DNA from: Stercorarius parasiticus
Lineage: Eukaryota; Chordata; Aves; Charadriiformes; Stercorariidae
NCBI GenBank assembly: GCA_013396915.1
Contig: VWZL01003420.1
Span: 797,507-861,506, forward strand
DNA: 64,000 nt
Reading direction: 5' to 3'
Shown: piece by piece, positions 25,101-35,869 of the stretch
How the letters are laid out: every line of letters begins with the position of its first letter
Position numbering within the stretch: position 1 is the stretch's first letter
Position numbers and translations under genes: made by a program
Notes under the pieces: model-generated
Databases searched by the model: none
Seen by the model: only the letters and a program-made list of their open reading frames with translations
What the model was told of the DNA's origin: nothing

Positions 25101-28100
25101 ATTCTCTCCAGAAAGGAGGGAATCAGAGACAGCAGAAAGCTAATATTTACCCAAGTAACTATTTCATTAGGACTAGTATCCTGACTCAAATTTACATAAA
25201 GCAATGCAAGCATTCTGAAACATTTGAAGGTAAAACACTCTATCAGTGTTCCGATTTTTCTTGTTTATTCAAATAATCACATACGAAATTGCATAAAGGA
25301 TCTGTCTTTTAAGTTGTGTAGCTGAGGAGTCACTGCAACCAGATAAAACTCTGAATCAGGGATCCATACTAACCTAATTACGCTGAAATACGAAACAGTG
25401 ATGTCAAGTTTCTTAAGCACTTTCAGGTTTTCCCTAAACTTGAAGCCTTCTGATCTTTCTTTTTTTCTTAAGTACTTTTCCAGAAATTTCTCTGAGATCG
25501 CAAAAAACCCCCCACAACACCAAAAAACACAAAACCTCTAAGATCTGGTGCCAACCCAACAACTAAGGTACTCAAACATATTGCAAGACAATGATCTACT
25601 TAAAATAATACAATGCAGTCCTGTACAGAAATGTTCCTGTACAAGCTATACTGGCATTAGCCCAAGAAGAACGCTATGCTAATGTGACTATCCTGCTTCC
25701 AATATAACCTAAATCTCCGCAGGAGATTCCAATGCAGCTTGCTTCACACAGCCCACTCAGAAGATACTTTTTAAGATCTCCAGAAACCATAGCTCCATTA
25801 AAAAAAAAAAAATTCAATTTAAAGCTCTATTATACTTTACACACTTTACAAAAAAGTAATGCTTGTTTCCATCAAATAAGGCTGCTATTTTCATGAGTAC
25901 TAAACACATGAATATAAAGACACCTCTTCGAGCCCTGTTCTGTTTAGAAAAAAGATCTAGAAAATGAAATAAAAAGGGCATAACCTCAGTCTTTAGAGAT
26001 ACTTTTACAGATGACATTTCTCCTGTAAAGTCACATTCTATATCTTCCAACTGAAATTGGGAAAAAAATTCCAAACCTATTTTAAATCACAGCAGAAGAC
26101 ATTACTTTATTCTTAATGTAAAATATAAACTTAAACATAACAGGATATGAAAATGTATTTCAGATACCATAAAAGCACTTACTTTAGCAGCTAAGGAATT
26201 GACTTCTCGTTCAGATTTGTGAAGTTTGCTAGTTAAGAGAATGTTTTGCTCATGACTCATCTGCAGTTCTTTCTCAAGTCGATCAATCTGTAGTTCAGCA
26301 GACTTCTTTTCTGCCTTGAACAAAGGAGGTATTTGTAAGATTTTTTGGAACAGGGCTGTCTCTTGCTATTCACCTGAAAGGTTCAATTGATCTGGGCTTT
26401 CAGGTATTACGGACCCTTTATATTATATAATAATATAATACATAAATATCTTTGCTCAACAATATGTTCCAATACAACAGGTGTTTTGAATTTTACTCAA
26501 AAGTCACAACTGTTTTTACTAACACGGCCTGCAAAGAATCACAGGCATTTTAAATCCTACTTCAGAAGAGGCAGAGGTAATCTGACTTGGTTAGGAGGCA
26601 GCAGGTATTCCTACAAGTAAATTACTGGGCTGCTACAACACTATGACTATAAGTGGTGCTCAAAAAGATGTCATATGTTGGGCTATGCAGTTATACTAGC
26701 TGAAGAATTAAGAGGAAATAAATTAAGAGGAAATTAAGAGGAAATAAAATGCAATTACCTTGAGTATCATAGATTCAAGACCCTGAGCTTTATTAAGTAT
26801 CAAAAAGGTAATCTAACCTACAATTTCACCTTCCTTTTTCTGAACTGACCTATTTCCAGCAGAACTTTTTATTTTTATTAGTTTTCTAAATTAAGAATAT
26901 TACTACACTTTTTAAGTCATGATCAGAGCATTTTGTAACAAAGGTATACAGCGCTGATAACAGTAAAAAGGAAAATGAACCATCTATCTATATGCTGCAA
27001 CTGCATGAGAAAGAAAGGCTCACTTGGAAAGACTCACTTGGAAAGACTCACTGCCTAGAGGGATAGCAAGAACTGACAGGAGGACTGAAGACCACACATG
27101 AGGAATATAGCGGAACCCTGGGAAACATACAACAGGCCTGAAATGCCGAAGGTTCTTTAGGACAGAGCAACAGACAAGAACTAAACAATCACAGTAACAT
27201 GTTGGAGAAAGGAGCGACACAGGTAGGCAAGAAAGAAAATGACACATGAGGGAAGGATTAAAGAAATTGGGGAGCATCATATGACATTTTTGAAAAGAAT
27301 AAAAAAATTTACTGTAGCAGATTATTAACATATTGTCATCAGTTTCTAACTCCAGCCAAGCGACAAGTGCTGACATGAGTATCTTACTGACTGCAAACAT
27401 GGATATCACTCCCATGTTTAGAAAGGAGATCATTCAACAGAATCTCTTGATTGAGCTCTGCACCTTTCCAAAGTTGAATTGGCAGTACATGACTCCTAAT
27501 TCCTAATGTACTTACAGTTTGCTTTTAAATCTGAAATGTACAAATTCAAATTGTGGAGTCAATGGCAAAATATCGGTGACTTCAGCAACAGTTCTATCAG
27601 GCCAAGTGTTACTCTCACTACACTCTACAAGGAGGCAGAATTTTAAAAAAAAAAGAAAAAAAAAAGAATCTTACCTCTAGAGACCTTGTCAGAGCCTGCA
27701 TCTCAGCTAACTGTCGTACTTGTACTCTTTGAACATTTTCCGCTTGCACACCACAATTGTCTCTTTCTGCTCTTAGTTCTGCTACTTCTGCTTCTAAGCC
27801 TTTTAATTTCTGATACAGTTGTGCCTTTTCTCTAGAGAGCGCCTCCACACGTTTACTGTCCCTCGTGGGATCAACACTAAGTAGCTGATTATGGAGTTCT
27901 TCTTTATCTTTATCCAGCCTTGCAATCTGATAGTTGTTAATCAAAAAAATAAAAGCTTTTACATTGGTTAGGTGTCAGGCATCAACATACAGCAGTTGAC
28001 AATTCAGGAAAGAGCAGCAGTGTGCATTTAAAATATTAAGAAGTTATGTTCACATTTATTTTCTTTCTTGTAGTAGGAAAATCAACAGAGCCATTCTTCA

Positions 28101-31100
28101 ATGCCTTTTCTGCTTCACTGATAAGGCTTGTCCTCGGACCCCAGATGTCCCTGAGCCTCCTAGCAGTCTATGGCAGTAAAGCAGTACCCACAGTAGAGGA
28201 AGAAAATGTTAGGGTTAGGGATCGTTTAACCCAATGGACACACACAAGTCCTTGTAACGGACCCAAGCATTTTGAAGGAGCTCACTGGTATCATTGCAAG
28301 GCTATTCTCTATCATCTTTGAAAAGTCATGGCAATCAGAAAAGACTCCTGATGACTGAAAGGGGCAGCCAGCACACCCATCATCAAGAAGAGCAAAAAGG
28401 TCAAGAAGGACCCAGATAACTACAGCAGACTGCCAGCTTCACAAGAGTCTCTGTGAAGGTTATAAAGCAAACCCTCTTAAAAGCCATTGCTAAACACATG
28501 AAAGACAAGGTGATGGAAAGCAGGGTTTATCAAGGGCAAATCATGCCTGACCTACTTCTCTGCTTTCTAGAAAGAGGTGACTGGCACTGCAGACAAGGAG
28601 AGGACTGTGAATCTCGTATACCTTGATTTTAACAAGGCCTTTGATACAGTCTCCCACAATCTTCTCTCTCACCAAATTGGTGAGATATGGGCTGAAAAAG
28701 CAGATGATAAAGTGGGTGGAAAGCTGGCTGGGTTGCCAGGCTCAAAGAGTGATGATTGGTGGTGCAAAGCCCAGCTGACTGCCTGTAACTAGGGAGGTCT
28801 CTCTGAAATCAGTACAGGTCCAATACTGGTTGAATTCCTCATTAGTGACCTGGATGATGAGATGAAGCACTTTCAGCAAGCTTGCAGGTGACACCAAAGT
28901 GGGGAGAAATGGTCAATGTGCTGGAAAGCAGAACTGCTACTCAGAGGGATCTGGACAGGCTGAAGGAATGGGCTGACTAAAACCTCTTCAATAAGTCATA
29001 CGTCTGGGATGGAGTAACCCAATGCAACACTACAGGCTGGGGCAACTCTCTAGGAAGCATCTCCATGGAAAAGGATCTGGGGGTCCTAGTGGACAACAAG
29101 TTGAACATTAGTCAGAAGAGTACCAGTGCAGCAAAGATGGCAAACTGCATCCTGGCAGATTAGCAGCAGGACACCTAGAAGAACCAGGGAAGTGATCCTT
29201 TGTCCCCTTACAGTACTTTTAAGACTGCATGTGGAGTTTGTCCAGTACACGAAGAATAATAACAAACTGGAGCAAGTCCAGTGGATGGCCACCACGATGG
29301 TGAGAGGATTGGGAAAATGACATGTAAGGACAGGGTGAGAGAACTATACCTCTTCAGCTTGAAGAAGAGAAGGATATGCATGGCGATATGAAGAGAGGCA
29401 ATAGACACAAGTTGGAACACGTGAAATTCCAATTAGCTATTAGGAAAAAAATTTACCACAGAGAGTTAAGTACTGGAATAGTTTGTCCAGAAAGGTCGTG
29501 GAATCTCCATCCTCACAGATGTTCAAGACTCAACTGGACATGGTCCTAAGCAACCTGATCTCATTATACTTCAATATTTTAAGCAGGATGTTGGACCAGA
29601 AGGAGGTCTCTTCCAACTTATATTATGATTCCACAGTTCTATAACCACAACAGAACTCAAATCTGCTAGTAACTCAAGACAGCCAATGTGACCGTCAGAT
29701 AGAAAATAAAGCAAAAAAAAAAAATCTTTCTGTTACAAGGTAGTACGACAGGTACAAACTAATCTCAAGACTGTAACTAAACATATTATAAATATATAGA
29801 TTCTAGTGTTTCAAAATGAGTTCTATGGACTGAATGGAATACTGGGGGCAAAAGACTGAGAAAGTAAGGGATGTAAGAGATCTCTTTATATTGGAGACTA
29901 GTCCAAACTCTGATCTGAAGCAGTGCTTTTAGAAGTTGCATCAGTGATCTCTATGGAGCAAAGCCAATTTCTGTAGTAAAAGCTCTCCTAATCCCTTTTA
30001 TGAGAAGATTCAAACACTTATTGCATGACATGCCCAAACCACCATTTAAGAATTAGGATGTCTTTGTAGCCTACTTGTGATAAATGGCATGGAAGGTTAA
30101 AAAGGCTCTAAGAGAGAGAAACTAGATCACATTGCGCGCTGGGCTCAAGGTAGTTTCATTCTCTTTAAGTGTGCTAATTAGCCACAGGACTAGCACAAAC
30201 TCAACAAGCCCACAAGAGAGGCAGGCTGTAAAGCAGCATGTGGGTTTAGCTCCAGGAAGGACAACTGTTCTGTTTTTAATGCATTGCATTTCCAAATTTA
30301 GATTGATTTTGAAAGTGATAATTGCTTTGATTTGAGTCTCATGTTTGGACTAATACATTCAAATCTGGCATCTTAGGATATATGCTCCCAGACAAATACT
30401 TAAATGAATATGCAAATAATGTATGCAACACTCATTTACAATGCTGCATATATTTAAAACATAAATAAGCCAGCAATTTATTTAGCTACACTTTTGAAAG
30501 TCCAATTCTGAAACAGAAAAATTCATGAATGGTTTATTCAAGAGCTGAATATACAACTGAAATAAAGTTACCAAATTTTTCAGTATCCTTTTGACCACCA
30601 CTGTCATGATCCAACTTAGTTGCAAAATGCACCCTTGTGTGGTATTAACAATACCTTCTGCTGCCTTCTTCTTGGATTAGTTGCCACGTAAGTAATTTAA
30701 AATCTAAACATACATCAGTCGCTCAGATAACATTAATTTCAGATTAGCGTAATGTCTCAAATACCATCACAAGTGTGATTAAAAAAAGCATTAAGCAAAG
30801 CCACTGGCTGTCATTTATGAGAAGGCAAGTCTATTTTTACTTATATAGCACAAATGATATTGCGACACATCACTGAACAAACCTACAGAGACAGCTTTAG
30901 GCTAAGTCATAAAAGTGTTTTGAGAATTAAGAGAACAGAAACAAACACTACATTACGAAATGGTGCCAAACTGACAACCCATCAAGTACTAACATTTTCA
31001 CAGTGTTCAAGCAGCTTTGTCATCAGATACACTTTAAGTTACTGTAACATTCTATGTACCTCAGCCTCATATTTGATTTTCTTCTCTTCTAAAATACGTG

Positions 31101-33451
31101 CATGTTCTTCCTTTTGATGTTCAAATTCTGATTTCAGGAAAGTGTGTTCATAACGAAGTTTGTTATATTCTGTCCTGTATTTTTCCACTTCCTAAATTAG
31201 ACAAAAAACCAAAAACATCAATCAAACAAGTTTTCAGATTTATTTCCTTCAAATGTCCATGCAACATTCCTATCATTTCACAAGTTATATTTGATGAACT
31301 GAATCCCTCCTCCTCCCTCTTCTAGGGTTTCAACCTTCACTGCCTGGGGCAGCAGTACCAGATAGAAAATGCCATACTTTGCTCCTCTTTCAGTTTTAAT
31401 TTCCTACAGTTTTAGAAACAACTATAGATTTGTGATCACTACTCTAAATGAAATAGAATTTCAATACTTACTACTTACGTTTTCTAGTTTCCGATAACGT
31501 TCTGTCATAGGAGATTCCAATTCCTGCTGTATTTGTGCTTTTAACAGTTCTAATTTTTGAGGAGTTAGCACCTTAAGACAGAAAGGTATTATAAATAACT
31601 AGTCATATTCCTTTATTTACACTGTGATAGGACAAATAACCAGGAGTAAAGTATTTCAAATATGATTTTAGTAATCTTGCTTAATTTTCTATGTTTTTCT
31701 AAAGAATTTTCAATAGTAGTTACAGAAGCAAAAAAACCATATCAGTGAACTAAAAATATTCTGGGAAGATAACAGAAACATTTAAAATGTCAGTATTTAC
31801 TGGTAGAAGCAATACAAATGTCAAGCTGAATTGCCAAGAAATTTACCTCCTTTGTGGGGGAGGGGAGGAATGAAAAGTGGTCTCACATAAAAGATAAAGA
31901 ATTAGTACTCAGAAAAACTTAAACAGTAAGTGAACCAACCCCAAAGAATCAAAATGAGCAACACCAGACCAATTCTCTGTAAAGCACATTAGATACATGT
32001 TCTCCAGCAGATACATGGGTAGCGGTTTGAAACGAAACCAAGATCAGCCTTAAGCTCCACGCTGCATGGTATTTTGATAGGTTTTCTTGGCTATGGTTAA
32101 TACAGCAAACTATCTACCAAGAAAAAGCATTAAAAAAATTTTCATCCACAACCTGTGACATATTCTAATTTATTCTACTTTTCTTCCATTTTTCTGTACC
32201 CTGAAGTGCCTGAAAACTAATTCTAGTTATGGTACCAAGGCACATCTCCTCCATTCAATGAGTCTAAGATCCTTTGTTAGATGCTATATGTGTTTCCTAA
32301 GAACTATGTCCTGCATTAATTTAAGGAAACAAGCAGTTATAGAAAGTGTCATTCAAGTTATCTTAAATGTTGGGGTTTTTTTTTTTGGTTGGTTGGATTT
32401 TTTTAAGATAGGGAAAGCTGTCATCACAAAGACAAACAAATACCTATTTTTCCAGCCACTTATCCCAACAGGTTTAGGCATCTAAGTTATCTTCCAGAGT
32501 AGACAATTCTCCCCATAAGAGGAGAGCAAGCACAGACAGAGTCTGAGGGTCTTACTATTCACATAGCACATAACAACAGGATTTGGAAGATTCGATTAAA
32601 CAAGAAAACAATAGTTTTATCCCAGAGTCACTCTAGAGAAGAAACATTACTCAATTTGCGTGAATTTCAAGATATCTGAAATATATTCAACCTAGGTATA
32701 TACATGTTACATCAACAGAAATATATGCATGGGCCTACTACAGGATTAAAAATCATATTAAGTCCTGCCAGTAAATTACCTCACCTGCATCTTCATTTTT
32801 TCCAGCTCTTGTGTTTTACCCAGCAACTCCTCTCGATATTCAGCAAGAAGAAGCTGAAATTTGTCATGTACAGTCTGCTTTTCAACTAACAACCGCTTCA
32901 GTTCATCTTGTGATTTTGTATATTCCTCTTGTAATCTGCAAGATAAAATACATATTTATTTTATATTTACACTTTATATTTAATTAGATCTTCAATCTCA
33001 AAAAACTCACGTGCAGAAGCAAACATACAAATATCAAGTTAGAACTAAGCTATTAATATCCTCTTCCTGTAATATACTGAAAAGTTATCCCATATTTACA
33101 AGCATAAAAAGTACTTCAGAAACCTAATCTGTAACGTCTTAAGCTATTTTGAATTGTTTATTTTCTAATATGAACAATGCTCAAATCTGTCCTTAAATAA
33201 AGAAATAGCTAACAGACACACATACACACAAATCCCTTCCACCCAACATTTATCTTCACCTTTTAACAGCTCAAATGAAGAAACCTGTTTAAATTAGTGT
33301 ACCTTAGATGTTCTGCCTTTATCGTTTGATAGTTTGCTTTATGGTGTTCACATCGCATTTTTTCATCAATCAGAAGTTTTTGTAATTCTTGTGAATTAGC
33401 CAGATCACCATTTCCAACCACTGGAGGAAGAAGAGTGCCCAAAGCATCCAT
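12922..33451 (-). CDS. CEP83: Centrosomal protein of 83 kDa, distal appendage protein (15 coding exons, complete)
   Basis: CEP83 (formerly CCDC41) sits at the distal appendages of the mother centriole. It is needed for docking to membrane and for recruiting other appendage proteins such as CEP164 and SCLT1; human mutations cause nephronophthisis 18. Fifteen exons from ATG at 33451 to TAA at 12924-12922 sum to 2154 nt, giving 717 residues, close to the human 701 as I recall it. The frame is unbroken across all junctions. The protein is almost all coiled coil, rich in E, K, Q and L, with no membrane or signal segment. Diagnostic stretches are [16 protein letters not shown] (near residue 40), [18 protein letters not shown] (from 102), [20 protein letters not shown] (140s), [13 protein letters not shown] (220s), [20 protein letters not shown] (360s), [10 protein letters not shown] (410s) and [19 protein letters not shown] (657 on). 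A Ser/Pro linker lies near residues 620-655. One donor is GC. The C terminus runs about 25 residues past the human end as I remember it. Confidence 0.96.
13185..13600 (-). mobile_element. CR1 LINE fragment, minus orientation
   Basis: Reading on the minus strand, the C-terminal end of CR1 ORF2 ([18 protein letters not shown]) and the 3' UTR end in copies of ATTCTATG at 13185. It lies in the last CEP83 intron, in the same orientation as the gene. The ORF is broken and 5'-truncated. Confidence 0.95.
13694..13800 (+). mobile_element. CR1 3'-end fragment, plus orientation
   Basis: There is only the last 100 or so bases of CR1: the GCAGGGGGGTTGCACCAGAT block, CACTTCCAACCC, and a decayed TATGATTCTGA end. 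It lies in the same CEP83 intron, opposite in orientation to the copy at 13185-13600. Confidence 0.8.
14157..14337 (-). CDS. CEP83: CEP83 coding exon 14
   Basis: The exon is 181 nt (residues 596-656). It starts [20 protein letters not shown] and [11 protein letters not shown], then a Ser/Pro/Met-rich linker ending PLLQ. The acceptor is TTTCCTAG and the donor is CAG|GTGGTG. Confidence 0.95.
14999..15102 (-). CDS. CEP83: CEP83 coding exon 13
   Basis: The exon is 104 nt (residues 562-595), encoding [19 protein letters not shown] and [11 protein letters not shown]. The acceptor is TTGACAG and the donor is ATAG|GTAATA. It follows the unusual GC-donor intron. Confidence 0.94.
15451..15487 (+). repeat. 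T/G-only tract
   Basis: TTTTTTGGTGG followed by T runs broken by GG, in CEP83 intron sequence. It is the strand-reverse of the A/C tracts elsewhere. Confidence 0.7.
15999..16128 (-). CDS. CEP83: CEP83 coding exon 12 (GC donor)
   Basis: The exon is 130 nt (residues 518-561), encoding [19 protein letters not shown] and ending AAVAQKK. The frame requires a junction after AAG at 15999, where the intron begins GCACGT. Reading through would add Ala-Arg and then a stop. Confidence 0.92.
16129..18898 (-). other. CEP83 intron 11
   Basis: The intron is GT-AG. It contains a direct repeat of about 20 bases at 17001-17040 and an A/T-rich half near 18200-18800. No other exon was recognised. Confidence 0.85.
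17001..17040 (+). repeat. Tandem pair of 20-base units
   Basis: Two adjacent units beginning GGGACTCT and ending ATAAATTTC differ at three positions. Confidence 0.75.
18899..19056 (-). CDS. CEP83: CEP83 coding exon 11
   Basis: The exon is 158 nt (residues 466-517), encoding [31 protein letters not shown] and AEKAQLETE. The acceptor is TTGTAG and the donor is GAA|GTAATT. Confidence 0.95.
19269..19353 (+). mobile_element. CR1 3'-end fragment
   Basis: GATGTCCCTGCTTACTGCAG, then GGTCCCTTCCAACCCAAC and three near copies of ATTCTATG. It is heavily 5'-truncated and lies 213 bases upstream of CEP83 exon 11 on the gene strand. Confidence 0.9.
20298..20373 (-). CDS. CEP83: CEP83 coding exon 10
   Basis: The exon is 76 nt (residues 440-465), encoding [20 protein letters not shown] and VDLKQ. 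The acceptor is TTTTAG and the donor is CAG|GTAATG. Confidence 0.94.
21028..21177 (-). CDS. CEP83: CEP83 coding exon 9
   Basis: The exon is 150 nt (residues 390-439), encoding [30 protein letters not shown] and SSKKELQRL. The acceptor is GTCTCAG and the donor is GCG|GTAGTG. Confidence 0.95.
21322..21466 (-). CDS. CEP83: CEP83 coding exon 8
   Basis: The exon is 145 nt (residues 342-389), encoding [19 protein letters not shown] then [18 protein letters not shown]. The acceptor is AATGCAG and the donor is GAAAA|GTATGT. Confidence 0.96.
22954..23068 (-). CDS. CEP83: CEP83 coding exon 7
   Basis: The exon is 115 nt (residues 304-341), encoding [20 protein letters not shown] and [15 protein letters not shown]. 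The acceptor is TTCATAG and the donor is GATG|GTAAAA. Confidence 0.95.
23325..23762 (+). mobile_element. CR1 LINE fragment, plus orientation
   Basis: It encodes decayed CR1 ORF2 C terminus ([20 protein letters not shown], then [20 protein letters not shown]), followed by the 3' UTR and a TTCTGTGATTCTGTGA end. It is antisense to CEP83 and 5'-truncated. Confidence 0.95.
25501..25538 (+). repeat. A/C-only tract
   Basis: CAAAAAACCCCCC followed by alternating A and C runs, with no G or T for over 30 bases. Confidence 0.7.
26183..26314 (-). CDS. CEP83: CEP83 coding exon 6
   Basis: The exon is 132 nt (residues 260-303), encoding [20 protein letters not shown] and [15 protein letters not shown]. 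The acceptor is TTCAAG and the donor is AAA|GTAAGT. Confidence 0.95.
26706..26746 (+). repeat. Short tandem repeat, unit like AATTAAGAGGAA
   Basis: There are three imperfect copies of an AATTAAGAGGAAAT-like unit in a CEP83 intron. Confidence 0.8.
27017..27053 (+). repeat. Tandem 14-base repeat
   Basis: GACTCACTTGGAAA-type units occur about 2.6 times. Confidence 0.8.
27675..27926 (-). CDS. CEP83: CEP83 coding exon 5
   Basis: The exon is 252 nt (residues 176-259), the longest in the gene. It encodes [33 protein letters not shown] and [15 protein letters not shown]. The acceptor is CTATCAG and the donor is GAG|GTAAGA. Confidence 0.97.
28190..29643 (+). mobile_element. Longest CR1 LINE copy, with reverse-transcriptase remnant
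   Basis: This is an old plus-orientation CR1 of about 1.4 kb in the CEP83 intron between exons 4 and 5, antisense to the gene. A frame at 28577-28790 still reads [20 protein letters not shown], the reverse-transcriptase FDTV motif. Later blocks match the CR1 body (LKEWAD-like, [12 protein letters not shown]) with frameshifts. The end TTATGATTCCACAG is decayed. The 5' edge is uncertain and may reach about 28080. Confidence 0.9.
29644..31059 (-). other. CEP83 intron 4, part outside the CR1
   Basis: AT-rich intronic sequence with no recognised element. Confidence 0.8.
31060..31191 (-). CDS. CEP83: CEP83 coding exon 4
   Basis: The exon is 132 nt (residues 132-175), encoding [20 protein letters not shown] and [18 protein letters not shown]. 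The acceptor is ATTTAG and the donor is GAG|GTACAT. Confidence 0.96.
31479..31571 (-). CDS. CEP83: CEP83 coding exon 3
   Basis: The exon is 93 nt (residues 101-131), encoding [19 protein letters not shown] and [10 protein letters not shown]. The acceptor is TCTTAAG and the donor is AAC|GTAAGT. Confidence 0.96.
32371..32404 (+). repeat. T/G-only tract
   Basis: TGGGG, a T run, GGTTGGTTGGA and another T run, in CEP83 intron 2. Confidence 0.65.
32785..32935 (-). CDS. CEP83: CEP83 coding exon 2
   Basis: The exon is 151 nt (residues 50-100), encoding [33 protein letters not shown] and LEKMKMQ. The acceptor is CTTGCAG and the donor is CAG|GTGAGG; a second possible donor five bases further on would break the frame. 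Confidence 0.94.
33303..33451 (-). CDS. CEP83: CEP83 coding exon 1 (start codon)
   Basis: The start is the ATG of [10 protein letters not shown] at 33451, chosen because it lies just inside the exon and aligns with an internal MDTF of the human N terminus as I recall it. The exon begins near 33461 after TGTACAG, so an upstream Met at 33469 would fall in the intron. [16 protein letters not shown] follows. An extra coding exon upstream cannot be excluded. Confidence 0.85.
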
Positions 33452-34104
33452 TTTTTGATGACTGTACACAATAAGTACAGAGAAGACAAAATAAAATTTA
33501 ACTTATAACTAATCTACGATGCCATCCACTCTTTCTGCTGACATTCCAGAAGGTCAAGTCACCTGAACAAATACAAGGACATGTAATTAGCAATCAAGTA
33601 CATTCACAATTCAAAGATTTCACATGCTTTTGCTTTCAGTACAGAAGAATCCTGGCTGTACTGTAACTCAGGCTAGAAACCTCTACTGAAAGGGCAACTC
33701 TTCTCTGCTCATTATGCCTGCCCTGAAAAGTAATAGCCCTTCCAAGGGCACAAAATAAACTTAAGCGTGGAGATTATTTGAGTCAATACAAAATAAGCAC
33801 AAGGATCTCTATGTGACAGATCACATTAAATGTTATTTTTACTTACACTATATACTAAGAATCAAACTAGGATGCTGGTAATGCCCTAATTATGCCTTGT
33901 TAACCAGAGTTCAAGCAGAGGCCACAGACATCAGACACATACAGCTTTTACTACTACTTATCACAGTCACAGCCTGTCACACTATCCTAACAAGTTGTAC
34001 TACTCAATACACCATCATTTCAGCTGCAAGAAGAACAGATAATTCTTGCTGTTGAATTCCTATCAAGCCGTCTCTGGAGAAAAGTTAAGGTTTCATGGAC
34101 AATC

Positions 34105-34611
34105 TGGAAGATCTGGAGCCCTCAACATAAGAAGGACACGGACCTGTTGGAGCGAGCCCAGAGGAGGACCACAAAGATGATCAGAGGGCTGGAGCACCTC
34201 TCGTATGAAGACAGGCTGAGAGAAATGGGGTTGTTCAGCCTGGAGAAGAGAAGACTGCAAGGGGACCTTATTGCGGCCTTACAGTACCCAAAGGGGACTA
34301 CAAGAGAGATGGGGAGGGACTCTTTATCAGGGAACGTAGTGATAGGACAAGAGGTAATGATTTTAAACTGAAAGAGGGGAGATTTAGATTAGATATTAGG
34401 AAGAAATTCTTTATCCTGAGGGGTGATAAGACTGGAACAGGTTGTCCAAGGACGCTGTGGAGGCCCCATCCCTGCAAGTGGTCTTCAAGGCCTTCAAGTG
34501 GATGGGGCTTTGAGCAACCTGGTCTAGTGGGAGGTGTCCCTGCCCATGGCAGGGGGGTCTAGATGATCTTTAAGGTCCCTTCCAACTCTAACCATTCTAT
34601 GATTCTATGAT
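34105..34611 (+). mobile_element. CR1 LINE fragment, plus orientation
   Basis: A frame from 34147 reads [20 protein letters not shown] and [14 protein letters not shown], the CR1 ORF2 C terminus. It is followed by the 3' UTR and an ATTCTATGATTCTATGA end. The retained 3' motif suggests it is younger than the 28190-29643 copy. Confidence 0.95.
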
Positions 34612-35777
34612 ACCTGCCCAGAGTTCAACCCTGAAATATCGTTGATACATGTCACTTCCTCATTTTCAAAGTTTATCTGGTGGTTTCTTGTGACCTTTCC
34701 AGAAAAAGTTTTGCTAAATGTGACAATATCAGATCAGTGTGAGAAAGCTGCAAATCAACAGATGCTGAGAAATGAGGAAGTATTCTAATATGCCTCATTA
34801 GTTCTTTTCAATATTATAAGCAAGATGTATTAATTTGATCATTACTGACACTTCTAAGGGATCTGGGTGAGGAAGGACTGTAACCGTACTTTAGGGAAGT
34901 TACAAGGCTTTGAAACCAACTACTCTGCCATTTTAGCTTTTGGCATAACTGGACTGGTGCCTAAGAGCTTCATGTTTGCAGTGTACTAAGTGTAACTGTA
35001 CAAAGTAAAACTCAAACAGGAAAAATGTTAAATCTCCACCATCACTGCAAATACCTCACCTTCTTTACATATACAGTTGAATATACAACGTTTTCTACTG
35101 TTCCACTCTTTAAATCTTTCATGGACCTATCTTAAACAGTTACCATTTGATTTTGTAAACCCCTGAACTATAAGCAAGATTAAAATCTGTCTTTCATATA
35201 GGGAAATAAACGTTGAACGTCCGTGCCCATTCCACTAAAAGACATGTCAAGAAAGTCTTACATTTACATTTTCTTTCCCATTTTTCCTTCCTCTGTCACT
35301 AAAATGGGGAAAGGTCAGAGGAAAATCTACCAGAGTTACAACACTAGCATAGGCAAAGTGACAGCAGCAACTTTGTGTTCTGCTTTACCCAAATTTGCTG
35401 AGAGGATAAGGGAGAAGAAATCAGAATAAGGAACATTCTCCTCAGTGACTGTCCTATATGCAAACCCAATTTCAAACAGTAATAGCACAAGTTCTGAAGA
35501 ACCTTCTGATCGATACAGTATCTATTTTTCATTCCTGAATTTTGTTGGTTGTTGAGAAACAAAGAACTACAGCAATTTCCAAACTCAATACAAACACATT
35601 TTCAGTTGTTAAACCAACTGCTGTATGAGGAGAACTGGTCAGTGATGCTAAGGACAGTAAACCGCGTGAGAAGACAGAAAGTCTGGTTTTCTCTGGTACG
35701 CAGAGAAAACCCAAAGCAGCACATCCCAAAGAATTTTTAAGCATACCGCATACCAACGGGGTTATCATGATCACTGT

Positions 35778-35869
35778 AAAAAAAAAAAAAAACCACACAC
35801 AACAAAAAAACAACAACAACAACCAAAAAAAACCCAAAAAATCCCCACCAAACACAAAAAAACAACAAC
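35778..35869 (+). repeat. Long A/C-only tract
   Basis: About 90 bases are made almost wholly of A and C, with CAA triplets and A runs broken by CC or CCCC. It lies in the CEP83 5' intron. Confidence 0.8.

Larger units (their letters stand above)
23069..26182 (-). other. CEP83 intron 6 (holds one CR1)
   Basis: The intron is GT-AG. Apart from the CR1 fragment at 23325-23762 and an A/C tract at 25501-25538, nothing was recognised. Confidence 0.85.

Noticed and set aside
28208..28220. TTAGGGTTAGGG, telomere-like
   Set aside because: Only two units, and it lies in a CR1 body where the consensus has a similar GGTTAG stretch. Not an interstitial telomere.
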